A DNA stretch of 64,000 nt from NCBI RefSeq assembly GCF_900182695.1, contig NZ_FXTK01000016.1, positions 33,301-97,300 of the forward strand, in the 5' to 3' direction. The position numbers were made by a program, and so were the translations under genes. Shown in pieces: positions 57,154 to 64,000 of this stretch. Position 1 is the first letter of the stretch; each line of letters opens with the position of its first letter. The notes beneath the pieces were generated by a model. It worked only from the letters and a program-made list of their open reading frames with translations, was not told the DNA's origin and did not search any database. Source of the stretch: Paracoccus laeviglucosivorans. Its GTDB lineage: Bacteria > Pseudomonadota > Alphaproteobacteria > Rhodobacterales > Rhodobacteraceae.

Positions 57154-58072
57154 CAAGCATGTCCGCAGCCGCTTCGGGATCCGTCAGCGCGGGGTCCATC
57201 CCCTCGGGCACTTCGGGGTCCATCGCGCCACATTGCGCGTCGGTGACACGCTTTTCCGCCTCGACAGCCTGGGGACTGTCGGGAAAACGCGCCAGAATTT
57301 CCTGAAGATAGAAGCATCCCTGCGCGGGGCCGCCCTTGGCGGACATGGCGCGGGACAGGCCCAGCAGCGCATCGGGTGCCTGCGGGCCGTTGGGATTGGC
57401 GGCAAAGCTTTCCAGCCACGCAATCCCGGCGGCAGACAGATCGCCCGCCGAATCAAGCGCCGCCCCGCGAAGAAACAGCGCCTCGGCGGTCAGTGGACCG
57501 CCCGCATGGGTTTCGGCAACGGCCGCAAAGAGGTCCGCAGCACGACGAAAGTCACCTTGACCGAGCACCTCCCGAGCCCGGTCGAAATCGGCCTTTTCCG
57601 CAGCAGTCGCGGCCCCGGTCGCAGGGGATTTCGTCAGATCGCCACGCTGGTCCGACGACGGCATGGGCGACGATGCGCCATTCTGTTCGCCCAGCGTCGG
57701 CGTGGTCAGGCTGCCAAGATCGCAACCCTCCTCCATCTCGCACAGGCGGAATTCGATGTCGCCGATGCGGGTCGTGCCGTCCTTGACGATACGGTCGATG
57801 CGGTTTTGCAACTGCTCGGTCTGGCCGGTCAGCTGCGCCAGCCGCGCCTCCATCGAGTTCATGCGGTCGATGGCGCTGTCGCCACCCGCTGCCGCGAAGC
57901 CCGCCGGACCCGAGGCCACAAGCTGGCTGCGCAGGGTTTGCAGATCGGACGAAAGCTGGTTCAGTTCGTTGCGAATATCCGCCAGCGACTGGCCATCCTG
58001 AGCCGCGACGGGCAGCGCGCCAAGCGCCACCCCTGCGGCAAGGATCAGCCCTTTCAGGCCCAGTCCGCGCAT
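57143..58072 (-). CDS. cpoB: Cell division coordinator CpoB (YbgF)
   Basis: 309 residues. A Sec signal (about 1-25), a coiled coil (about 30-95, QSLADIRNELNQLSSDLQTLRSQL onward) and a C-terminal TPR array (about 165-295, FDRAREVLGQGDFRRAADLF). CpoB trimers coordinate peptidoglycan synthesis with Tol-Pal constriction. The ATG at 58072 shares a base with the pal stop (TGATG). Confidence 0.92.
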   Translation of the reverse strand: MRGLGLKGLILAAGVALGALPVAAQDGQSLADIRNELNQLSSDLQTLRSQLVASGPAGFAAAGGDSAIDRMNSMEARLAQLTGQTEQLQNRIDRIVKDGTTRIGDIEFRLCEMEEGCDLGSLTTPTLGEQNGASSPMPSSDQRGDLTKSPATGAATAAEKADFDRAREVLGQGDFRRAADLFAAVAETHAGGPLTAEALFLRGAALDSAGDLSAAGIAWLESFAANPNGPQAPDALLGLSRAMSAKGGPAQGCFYLQEILARFPDSPQAVEAEKRVTDAQCGAMDPEVPEGMDPALTDPEAAADMLDAQ

Positions 58073-58593
58073 CACATGCCCGCCCCGGATCTAAGCGCGG
58101 TCACGGCGCGGCGGTTCTTCATGAAGCAGTCTTCGGTCGAACAGATTTCCAGCGGACGTTCCTTGCCATAGCTGACGGTGCGCAGCCGACCCGCCTGCAC
58201 CCCCTGCGAGATCAGGTATTCCTGGACCGAGCTTGCACGCCGCGCGCCCAGGGCAAGGTTGTATTCCCGCGTGCCCTGTTCATCCGCGTGACCTTCGATC
58301 ACTGCGGAAAAGCCCTGGTTCTGGTTCAGCCAGCCGGCCTGATTGGCCAGCGTCGTGCGGGCTTCGGGCGTCAGGGTGGACTGGTCCAGCTGGAACAACA
58401 CGGTGTCACCGACATTTGCCTTGAAATACTCGGCCGTGCCGGGCAGCGTGCCGGTCCCCACCGCGCCCGCGCCCGCGCCGTTCATCCCGGCATAGGGGTC
58501 GTTGACCAAAGGGCCACCTTGCGAGCCGGGCCGCGAACAGGCGGCGATGGTCAGAAGCGCACCGATCGCGGCAAGTTTGACGATTGTTTTCAT
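58072..58593 (-). CDS. pal: Peptidoglycan-associated lipoprotein Pal
   Basis: 173 residues. A lipoprotein signal ends with Cys19 (lipobox region TIAAC). The OmpA-like domain (about 60-173) has VIEGHADEQGTREYNLALGARRASSVQEYL. Pal binds peptidoglycan and, with TolB, ties the outer membrane to the wall during constriction. It follows tolB by 21 bases. Confidence 0.97.
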   Translation of the reverse strand: MKTIVKLAAIGALLTIAACSRPGSQGGPLVNDPYAGMNGAGAGAVGTGTLPGTAEYFKANVGDTVLFQLDQSTLTPEARTTLANQAGWLNQNQGFSAVIEGHADEQGTREYNLALGARRASSVQEYLISQGVQAGRLRTVSYGKERPLEICSTEDCFMKNRRAVTALRSGAGM

Positions 58594-58614
58594 ATCCTGT
58601 CCAATTCCCGCGAA

Positions 58615-59937
58615 TTACGGCAGCAAGGGGCCCCAATCGGGGTCCGAGGCCGCACCATTAAACTGCACCGGGCGCATGTTCCGCCCCGTGATGTCCACCG
58701 AATGCAGACGCGGCTGGCCGTCGCCGCCCGGCGTCACGCGCGTGAACATCACGACGCGCCCATTGGGGGCCCATGACGGGCCCTCGTCAAGGAACGATTC
58801 TGTCAGCATTTTTTCTTCGGAACCGTCGGTCCGCATGACGCCGATATGGAACTTGCCGCCCACCTGACGGGTAAAGGCGATCATGTCCCCGCGCGGTGAC
58901 CAGACCGGCGTGCCGTAACGCCCGTCACCAAAGCTGATGCGCTTCGGCTCTCCGCCATTCGCGCCCATGATATAAAGCTGCGGCGAACCCGAGCGGTCGC
59001 TTTCAAAGACGATCTGGCGTCCGTCCGGGCTGTAGCTGGGCGAGGTTTCGATCGACGGCGCATTGGTCAACGGGCGCTGCGCACCCGAAGCCGCGTCCAT
59101 CTGATAGATGTCGGTATTGCCGTTCTGTTCCAGCGAATAGACGATCCAGCGCCCATCCGGCGAAAAGCGGGGCGAAAAGCTCATCCCCGGCTGTTCGCCC
59201 AGCGAACGGGTTCCCAGCGAATTCACGTCCATCATCATCGCCTTGGGAAAGCCCGAGGCGTAGCTGGTGAAAAGGATGCGCGAACCATCGGGCGAAAAGC
59301 GCGGCTTCAGCACCAGCGCGGAATCGTCGGTCAGGTATTTCACGTTTGCGCCGTCGTAATCCATGATCCCGATGCGCTTCATGCGGGCATCCTTGGGCCC
59401 GGTTTCCTGCACAAAGGTCACGCGGCTGTCGAAATACGGGCTTTCGCCGGTCAGACGGGCATAGACCTGATCGGCGGCCTTATGCGCCGCACGGCGCCAG
59501 TTGCCGGTCGAGGCGTCGAACTGCATCCCGTCGCCCAAGGGCTGGCCGGAAAACACGTCGAACAGCCGGAATTTGACCACGACCTTGCCGCCCTGAACGC
59601 TGACGGCGCCGGTGATCAGCGCCTGTGCGTTGATCGCCTTCCAGTCCTCATAGGACACGGGCGCGTCAAAGCTGGCGGGCCGCGCGATATGGGCGCTGGC
59701 CGGGATTTCGCGGAACAGGCCCGTGCCGGTCAGGTCGGCGGCGATAAGCTGCTGGACCTGTTGCAGATACTGGCCTGCACCGCCTTCGTCATGGAAGGCC
59801 GCGATGGCAAAGGGCATCGGCTCGATCACGCCATCGGTGATTTCGATACGCAGCGGGCCGTCCTGCGCCATCACAGGCGCAGCCATGCCCAGACCCGCAA
59901 GGGCCATCACGGAAGTCAGAAGAATTTTACGCAACAT
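58615..59937 (-). CDS. tolB: Tol-Pal translocation protein TolB
   Basis: 440 residues from the ATG at 59937. A Sec signal (about 1-24, ending APVMA), an N-terminal domain (about 25-160) and a six-bladed propeller with repeated SPDG motifs ([39 protein letters not shown]). It is a periplasmic partner of Pal and TolA. About 60 bases separate it from tolA. Confidence 0.97.
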   Translation of the reverse strand: MLRKILLTSVMALAGLGMAAPVMAQDGPLRIEITDGVIEPMPFAIAAFHDEGGAGQYLQQVQQLIAADLTGTGLFREIPASAHIARPASFDAPVSYEDWKAINAQALITGAVSVQGGKVVVKFRLFDVFSGQPLGDGMQFDASTGNWRRAAHKAADQVYARLTGESPYFDSRVTFVQETGPKDARMKRIGIMDYDGANVKYLTDDSALVLKPRFSPDGSRILFTSYASGFPKAMMMDVNSLGTRSLGEQPGMSFSPRFSPDGRWIVYSLEQNGNTDIYQMDAASGAQRPLTNAPSIETSPSYSPDGRQIVFESDRSGSPQLYIMGANGGEPKRISFGDGRYGTPVWSPRGDMIAFTRQVGGKFHIGVMRTDGSEEKMLTESFLDEGPSWAPNGRVVMFTRVTPGGDGQPRLHSVDITGRNMRPVQFNGAASDPDWGPLLP

Positions 59938-59998
59938 GAATCGCCCTCGTAAGGTCTGGTTGCAGGTTATCGGGTCAAGGCGGCGGATACCATGCCGC

Positions 59999-61483
59999 TC
60001 ACTTGACCGTGGCTTTGCCGCTGGGGTTGAAGTCGATGATGACATCTTTCCAGCGATTGTATTTCTCGGGCGGCAGCTTGTAGCCGCCGCTGCGGGCCGC
60101 GCACATCAGGATCGCCCGCCGCGCGGCCTCATAGGCCTGCTTGGCCGCCGCGTCCGACCCGCCGTTGCTGCCGACCATGCGCAGCCCGCTGGGCTGGCCG
60201 TCCGGCGACAACGAAAAGCCGACCGAGACCGTGGTTCGCGATGCCTCGGTCGAAAGCGATCCGCGGTTCCAGCACGCTTCGACCGCGACGCGGAAGCCGT
60301 CCTTTTCGCCTTGGCTCAGCGGCGGGCCGCTGGCGGCAGCACCGCCCCCGCCCGTGCCGCCCGCACCGGCCTTTTCCTTTTCGGCGGCCTGCTGCGCAGC
60401 TTTTGCCTTGGCGGCTTCGGCGGCCTTGCGTTCGGCGGCTTCTTCCTTGGCCTTGGCGGCGGCAGCAGCTTCGGCAGCGGCTTTCTTCTCGGCTGCGGCC
60501 TTTTCTTCGGCTGCCTTCTTTGCGGCGGCGGCTTCGGCGCGGGCCGCCTCCTCGGCGGCTTGCTTTTCGGCAGCGGCAGCGGCTGCGGCAGCAGCCTTTT
60601 TCTCGGCCGCGCGCTTATCGGCGGCGGCCTTTTCCTCAGCGGCCTTATCGGCGGCGGCTTCTCGTTCGGCGGCTTCGGCAGCTGCCTGACGGCGCGCGCG
60701 TTCACGTGCTTCATCGGCCTTGCGGGCGGTGGCGGCTTCCTCGCGGCGCTCGGTCTCGCGGCGTTCTTCGCGGGCGCGTTCTTCGGCGGCGCGCCTGGCG
60801 GCGTCGGCTTCGCGCTTGTCGGTGGCGGCTTGTTCGGCTGCGGCCTCATCTGCCTCGCGGGCCAAGGTCAGCTCGCGCTGGCGCGCGGCTTCGGCTGCGG
60901 CGGCACGGGCGCGGGCGGCTTCGGCCAGCCCTTCGGGACGGCCCGTCGGCCGCACGGATGAGATCGGAGCCTGCGCCGAACGCTGCGGCACGGGCGCGGG
61001 CGATTCCGGCTGGGCCGGTTCACGCGCCGGATTGGGCCGCGAGGCATCGGCAGGACGCGCGGCCTGTTCGTCGGATGACGGCTGGTTCGGCTGCGGGGCC
61101 AAGGTCGCCACGTCCACCGGCTGCGGGCGTTCCTGCACATCGGACAGGTCCGGCTGCGCCTCGGGACGCGAGGCGGGGCGCAATTGCGATGGATTGGCTT
61201 GCGGCGCGGGCGGGCTTTGCGCCTCGGGCATACCCGCGACATCTTCATCGGCAGGGGCCTGCGGCTGGGCGGGCGTCGTCTCGGACACGTCCGAAATCGG
61301 CGCGCGGCCTTCGGCGGCAGCGGCCAATGCCTGAAACTCGGCCTCGCTCATGGTCGATACCTCGGCCATGCGGACGGCCTCGACCGGCTCGGGGCGGAAC
61401 ACGCCGCCCACGACGGCAAAGCCCAGAAGCCCGGCATGTGCGGCACCCGAGACCCAGTAGCCGATGCGGTCGGCCCGATCCAT
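59999..61483 (-). CDS. tolA: TolA envelope-spanning protein
   Basis: 494 residues. An N-terminal helix (about 8-28) is followed by a Pro-rich region (about 50-180) and a long Ala/Glu/Lys-rich helical rod (about 190-380, with AAAEK-type repeats), and then a C-terminal domain (about 395-494) that contacts TolB/Pal. Energised by TolQR, it pulls on the outer membrane. The C-terminus is recognisable only by general pattern; TolA sequences diverge widely. Confidence 0.9.
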   Translation of the reverse strand: MDRADRIGYWVSGAAHAGLLGFAVVGGVFRPEPVEAVRMAEVSTMSEAEFQALAAAAEGRAPISDVSETTPAQPQAPADEDVAGMPEAQSPPAPQANPSQLRPASRPEAQPDLSDVQERPQPVDVATLAPQPNQPSSDEQAARPADASRPNPAREPAQPESPAPVPQRSAQAPISSVRPTGRPEGLAEAARARAAAAEAARQRELTLAREADEAAAEQAATDKREADAARRAAEERAREERRETERREEAATARKADEARERARRQAAAEAAEREAAADKAAEEKAAADKRAAEKKAAAAAAAAAEKQAAEEAARAEAAAAKKAAEEKAAAEKKAAAEAAAAAKAKEEAAERKAAEAAKAKAAQQAAEKEKAGAGGTGGGGAAASGPPLSQGEKDGFRVAVEACWNRGSLSTEASRTTVSVGFSLSPDGQPSGLRMVGSNGGSDAAAKQAYEAARRAILMCAARSGGYKLPPEKYNRWKDVIIDFNPSGKATVK

Positions 61484-61486
61484 GGC

Positions 61487-61954
61487 TTAGCCTTCCGAAA
61501 GCTGGGCGTCCATGCGGGGGCCACCCGCATCGGTCACCAGAACGATATTGCTGAAGCCCGCCGCATTCAGCGCGCCCATCACTTCCATGATCCGCGCATA
61601 GGGGATGCTGCCATCGGCGCGCAGATAGATCTTGTCGCTTTGACGTTCCTCGGCCACGGCGCGCAGGCGGGTGACCAGCTCATCCTCGGGGACTTCGCTG
61701 TTCATCACCATGATCGGCCCTTCGGGCGTCACGGACACGGCCAGCGGCTCCTCGGGTTCCGAGGGCACGGATTGCGCTGCGGTCTTGGGCAGTTCCAGCG
61801 GCACACCCACCGTCAGCATCGGCGCCGAAACCATAAAGATGATCAGCAGCACCAGCATCACATCCACAAAGGGCGTGACGTTGATTTCGGCCATGGGCTG
61901 GGACTTTCTGCGCCCCCTGCCCCCGCGGCCCTTTTTCATGACCCCGGCGCCCAT
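61487..61954 (-). CDS. tolR: TolR proton-channel subunit
   Basis: 155 residues. One helix (about 22-46) with the conserved Asp (D31, in INVTPFVDVMLVLLIIFMV), then the periplasmic ExbD/TolR domain. A basic N-terminus (KKGRGGRGRRK). The start codon directly follows the tolQ TAA. Confidence 0.96.
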   Translation of the reverse strand: MGAGVMKKGRGGRGRRKSQPMAEINVTPFVDVMLVLLIIFMVSAPMLTVGVPLELPKTAAQSVPSEPEEPLAVSVTPEGPIMVMNSEVPEDELVTRLRAVAEERQSDKIYLRADGSIPYARIMEVMGALNAAGFSNIVLVTDAGGPRMDAQLSEG

Positions 61955-62650
61955 TTATTCGTCGTCCAGCTGGCGCGACAGGATGGTCGAGAATTCGTCG
62001 GCAAAGCTTTCGTAGCTGCCGACCAGACGGTCGCTGTCGTTGGACAGTTTGTTATACAGGATGACTGCCGGGATTGCGGCCAGCAGACCCAGCGCGGTGG
62101 CAACCAGCGCCTCGGCGATCCCCGGTGCCACGACGGCCAACGAGGTGTTTTGCGAAATCGCAATGTCCTCGAAGGCGATCTTGATGCCCCAGACCGTGCC
62201 GAACAGCCCGATGAAGGGTGCGGTCGAACCCACCGTCGCAAGGAAGGACAGCCCACGGTTCAGCCGGTCGGTTTCGCGGTTGATAGCGACATTCATTGCC
62301 CGGTCGATGCGCGAGGTTGCGCCCGCGATCAGCCCGCCATCGTCGCGGTGGCTGCGCCGCCATTCGGTCATTCCCGCCGAAAAGATCCGCTCGGATGCGC
62401 CCTTGGGCGTGTCGCCGATACGGTCGTAAAGGTCGTCCAGCGGCTGGCCCGACCAGAATGCGCGGTCGAAACGCGCGGCATCAAGCTTGGCGGCGCGGAA
62501 GCTGATGATCTTCTGGATGATGATCGCCCAGCCCCAGAACGAGGCCGCCAGCAGGATCACCATGACGATCTGGACGGTCAGCGACGCGCGCACGAAAAGC
62601 GCGAGAACTGAGAAATCGACCGGCTGCCCGGCACCCGCGAGTTGTTCCAT
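61955..62650 (-). CDS. tolQ: TolQ proton-channel subunit
   Basis: 231 residues, three helices. TM1 near 15-45 (VQIVMVILLAASFWGWAIII), TM2-TM3 in FLATVGSTAPFIGLFGTVWGIKIAF and AVVAPGIAEALVATALGLLAAIPAVILYNKL. With TolR it forms the proton channel that energises TolA. No A/P-rich extension, in contrast to the ExbB in this window. Confidence 0.96.
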   Translation of the reverse strand: MEQLAGAGQPVDFSVLALFVRASLTVQIVMVILLAASFWGWAIIIQKIISFRAAKLDAARFDRAFWSGQPLDDLYDRIGDTPKGASERIFSAGMTEWRRSHRDDGGLIAGATSRIDRAMNVAINRETDRLNRGLSFLATVGSTAPFIGLFGTVWGIKIAFEDIAISQNTSLAVVAPGIAEALVATALGLLAAIPAVILYNKLSNDSDRLVGSYESFADEFSTILSRQLDDE

Positions 62651-62751
62651 CGAAAAAAGGCCTGTGCTTACGGCCGCTGGACTGCGGCTTCTGGCCTGCC
62701 GCTTACCAGAATGCCGCGCGGCTACAAAGCCATTCGCGTGTCAATTCTGCG

Positions 62752-63159
62752 TCAGTTGCACGCAGGGGACGCATCGCCCATCAGCCGGACCAGTTCCGCA
62801 GGCAGGCGCACGGGCCGCCCGGCATCGTTGATGCAGACCAGCGTGACCACCGCCGAAAACAGCACGCGGTCCTGCCGCATGACTTTCTGACACATTGTGA
62901 TGCGGGCATTGCCCAGTTCGTGCAGGCGCGATTGGACGGTCAGCAGGTCGTCGAACCGGGCGGGGGCCAGATAATCCGCCTCGACGCGGCGCACGACAAA
63001 GACCAGCCCCGCATCCCGTTTCAGCGCCGATTGGTCGATGCCCATGTCGCGCAGCCATTCGCTACGGGCGCGTTCGATGAATTTCAGGTAATTCGCGTAA
63101 TAGACGATGCCCGCCAGATCGGTGTCTTCGTAGTAAACGCGGATCGGAAAATGGTGCAT
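62752..63159 (-). CDS. ybgC: Tol-Pal-associated acyl-CoA thioesterase YbgC
   Basis: 135 residues, hotdog fold. The 4-hydroxybenzoyl-CoA thioesterase-type active site is in YYEDTDLAGIVYYANYLKFIERARSEWL, with the catalytic Asp near 14. YbgC opens tol-pal clusters in many proteobacteria. A 101-base gap separates it from tolQ, long enough for an internal promoter. Confidence 0.93.
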   Translation of the reverse strand: MHHFPIRVYYEDTDLAGIVYYANYLKFIERARSEWLRDMGIDQSALKRDAGLVFVVRRVEADYLAPARFDDLLTVQSRLHELGNARITMCQKVMRQDRVLFSAVVTLVCINDAGRPVRLPAELVRLMGDASPACN

Positions 63160-63743
63160 CAGCGCGCTCCTGCGGCAGTCAGCCGCGCGCTCAGGCGCAG
63201 CGCATGGGATGGATCGGTGGCTGCGATCGGCATCACCGGATCATAGGCCGCGCGGATCAGCGCCGCCAGCCCGGCCGAGGGCGGGACGTCTTGCGCAAAT
63301 GTCAGCAAGCCGCGCATCACCAACCCCTCGGCCAGTTCTGCGGGATGGGCATCGGCCAGCGCGCCCCCGATCCTGACAAAGCTAAGACAGGCGCGGATAC
63401 CGCCATCTGCGTCGAAGCGAAAGATGCGATACTGGTCGGCCCCTTGCCCGGCCAGCCGCGCGGGCAGATCGTCCTGCCCGGTCAGGTGGCCAAGATCCGG
63501 CACGCCCGCCAGCTCGTCCCAGTCGCGGACGAAAAAGCTCATCATGTTGGCGCCCATTTCGGGGTCGGTTTCGGCGATGGGATGGCGGGCATGGGCAAGG
63601 GCTGCACGGGTCACGCCGCGAAATATGTCCAGGGTCTCATCGGCCAGACCAAAGATCACCGGCGCGACCGGACGACCCCAGCGCGCGCAAAGATAACGCC
63701 CGTCGCGCGTGAACATCTGTGCGATCTGATCGGCGTCGAACAC
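63159..63743 (-). CDS. Uncharacterised protein upstream of ybgC
   Basis: 194 residues from a GTG at 63743; an internal ATG ten codons in is an alternative start. I do not recognise a family. The protein is soluble, without signal or helices long enough for a membrane. Notable features are RDGRYLCARWGRPVAPVIFGL near 13-33 and a Glu/Asp-containing core. Its stop overlaps the ybgC start (TGATG), so it is translationally coupled to the tol-pal cluster and probably related to it or to lipid metabolism by context. Confidence 0.7.
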   Translation of the reverse strand: MFDADQIAQMFTRDGRYLCARWGRPVAPVIFGLADETLDIFRGVTRAALAHARHPIAETDPEMGANMMSFFVRDWDELAGVPDLGHLTGQDDLPARLAGQGADQYRIFRFDADGGIRACLSFVRIGGALADAHPAELAEGLVMRGLLTFAQDVPPSAGLAALIRAAYDPVMPIAATDPSHALRLSARLTAAGAR

Positions 63744-63838
63744 GGCAGGGGCGCTTTCTTCTTGGGCAGATGCCTGATGAATTGCGGCAAAACCGCATCA
63801 GGGGACTGACAGCCCCCTAATGCCAGATTGCCGAAATC

Positions 63839-64000
63839 TCAACCGACGATGGTTGCCTCGGTGGCGGCGCGCAGTTCGGCCTCGGTGACGCCTTCGGCGG
63901 TCTCAACGATCTTCAGGCCGCCCTCGACCACGTCCAGCACGCCCAGATTGGTCACGATGCGGTTCACCACGCCCTGCCCCGTCAGCGGCAACGTGCAGGA
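63839..64000 (-). CDS. 3-Oxoacid CoA-transferase subunit B, C-terminal end (partial)
   Basis: The last 53 codons of a gene that begins beyond the window. It starts CTLPLTGQGVVNRIV and continues TNLGVLDVVEGGLKIVETAEGVTEAELRAAT, matching the C-terminal end of subunit B of succinyl-CoA:3-ketoacid or butyrate-acetoacetate CoA-transferases. The stop is TGA at 63841-63839. Such enzymes activate acetoacetate. The A subunit should lie upstream, beyond the right edge. Confidence 0.85.
   Translation of the reverse strand, partial: SCTLPLTGQGVVNRIVTNLGVLDVVEGGLKIVETAEGVTEAELRAATEATIVG

Noticed and set aside
63744..63838. Possible terminator of the CoA-transferase gene (GGGG...CCCC hairpin near 63800)
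   Set aside because: The stem is only four certain base pairs with mismatches inside and a poor U-tract. I do not see enough to call it.

Overview
The window is high-GC DNA, almost fully coding, and it reads as a stretch of core chromosome from an alphaproteobacterium of the Rhodobacteraceae, most likely Paracoccus or a close relative. The pointers are the protein sequences themselves (EF-Tu, the short Tol-Pal proteins, FtsH read from a TTG start), an iron-rhodo-box-type operator in front of the heme genes, the hutF/hutG five-step histidine pathway, and a fused MnhA-MnhB antiporter subunit. I see no rRNA, tRNA, CRISPR array, transposase, integrase or phage gene. Several start sites below are my own choices, made from ribosome-binding sites and from ATGA/TGATG/GTGA overlaps between neighbours.

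Layout. 1-6.8 kb (minus strand): the 5' part of an ABC exporter, a hexapeptide acetyltransferase, a GFA-type zinc protein, a YghX-like dienelactone hydrolase, a two-gene GMC dehydrogenase with a Tat-exported small subunit, a glyoxalase I-like protein and a ribbon-helix-helix protein. 6.8-8.6 kb: tuf, with two tandem terminators and a duplicated scrap of its own 3' end downstream. 8.5-14.4 kb: a Gly-rich DUF533 protein, dinB, ygfZ, an MsbA-like exporter and a class V aminotransferase, closed by a long inverted repeat.

14.4-25.2 kb is an iron and heme acquisition island: hmuSTUV facing the TonB-dependent receptor hmuR across a TGA-N9-TCA operator, then a siderophore-interacting reductase, exbB-exbD-tonB, and a convergent oxyR. 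The receptor takes heme through the outer membrane using TonB energy, HmuTUV moves it into the cytoplasm, HmuS handles or degrades it, and the reductase would free iron from siderophores. 25.2-28.5 kb carries a CNNM/CorC-type membrane protein, an ExoD-like protein and an old-yellow-enzyme reductase.

28.5-38.9 kb is a histidine catabolism locus. hutI-hutH-hutG-hutU runs left and continues into a four-gene polar amino acid ABC importer. hutF-hutC runs right from a shared intergenic region with two direct repeats that may be HutC operators. 38.9-43.9 kb: suhB, an EamA transporter, a soluble lytic transglycosylase and dapA. 43.9-49.7 kb: a six-gene Mrp/Mnh Na+/H+ antiporter operon. 49.8-53.6 kb: ruvC-ruvA-htpX-ruvB, a PaaI-type thioesterase and a chorismate mutase. 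53.8-63.8 kb: a 26-codon membrane-peptide ORF, then, on the minus strand, an uncharacterised gene-ybgC-tolQ-tolR-tolA-tolB-pal-cpoB-tilS-ftsH, the envelope-constriction cluster followed by tRNA lysidine synthetase and the membrane AAA protease. The window ends inside a CoA-transferase B-subunit gene.

I did not find a convincing new multi-gene system. The observations I rate highest are the tuf tail duplication, the small membrane peptide next to ftsH, the low-complexity extensions on all three Exb/Ton proteins, the uncharacterised gene in front of ybgC, and the GMC dehydrogenase with no cytochrome partner.
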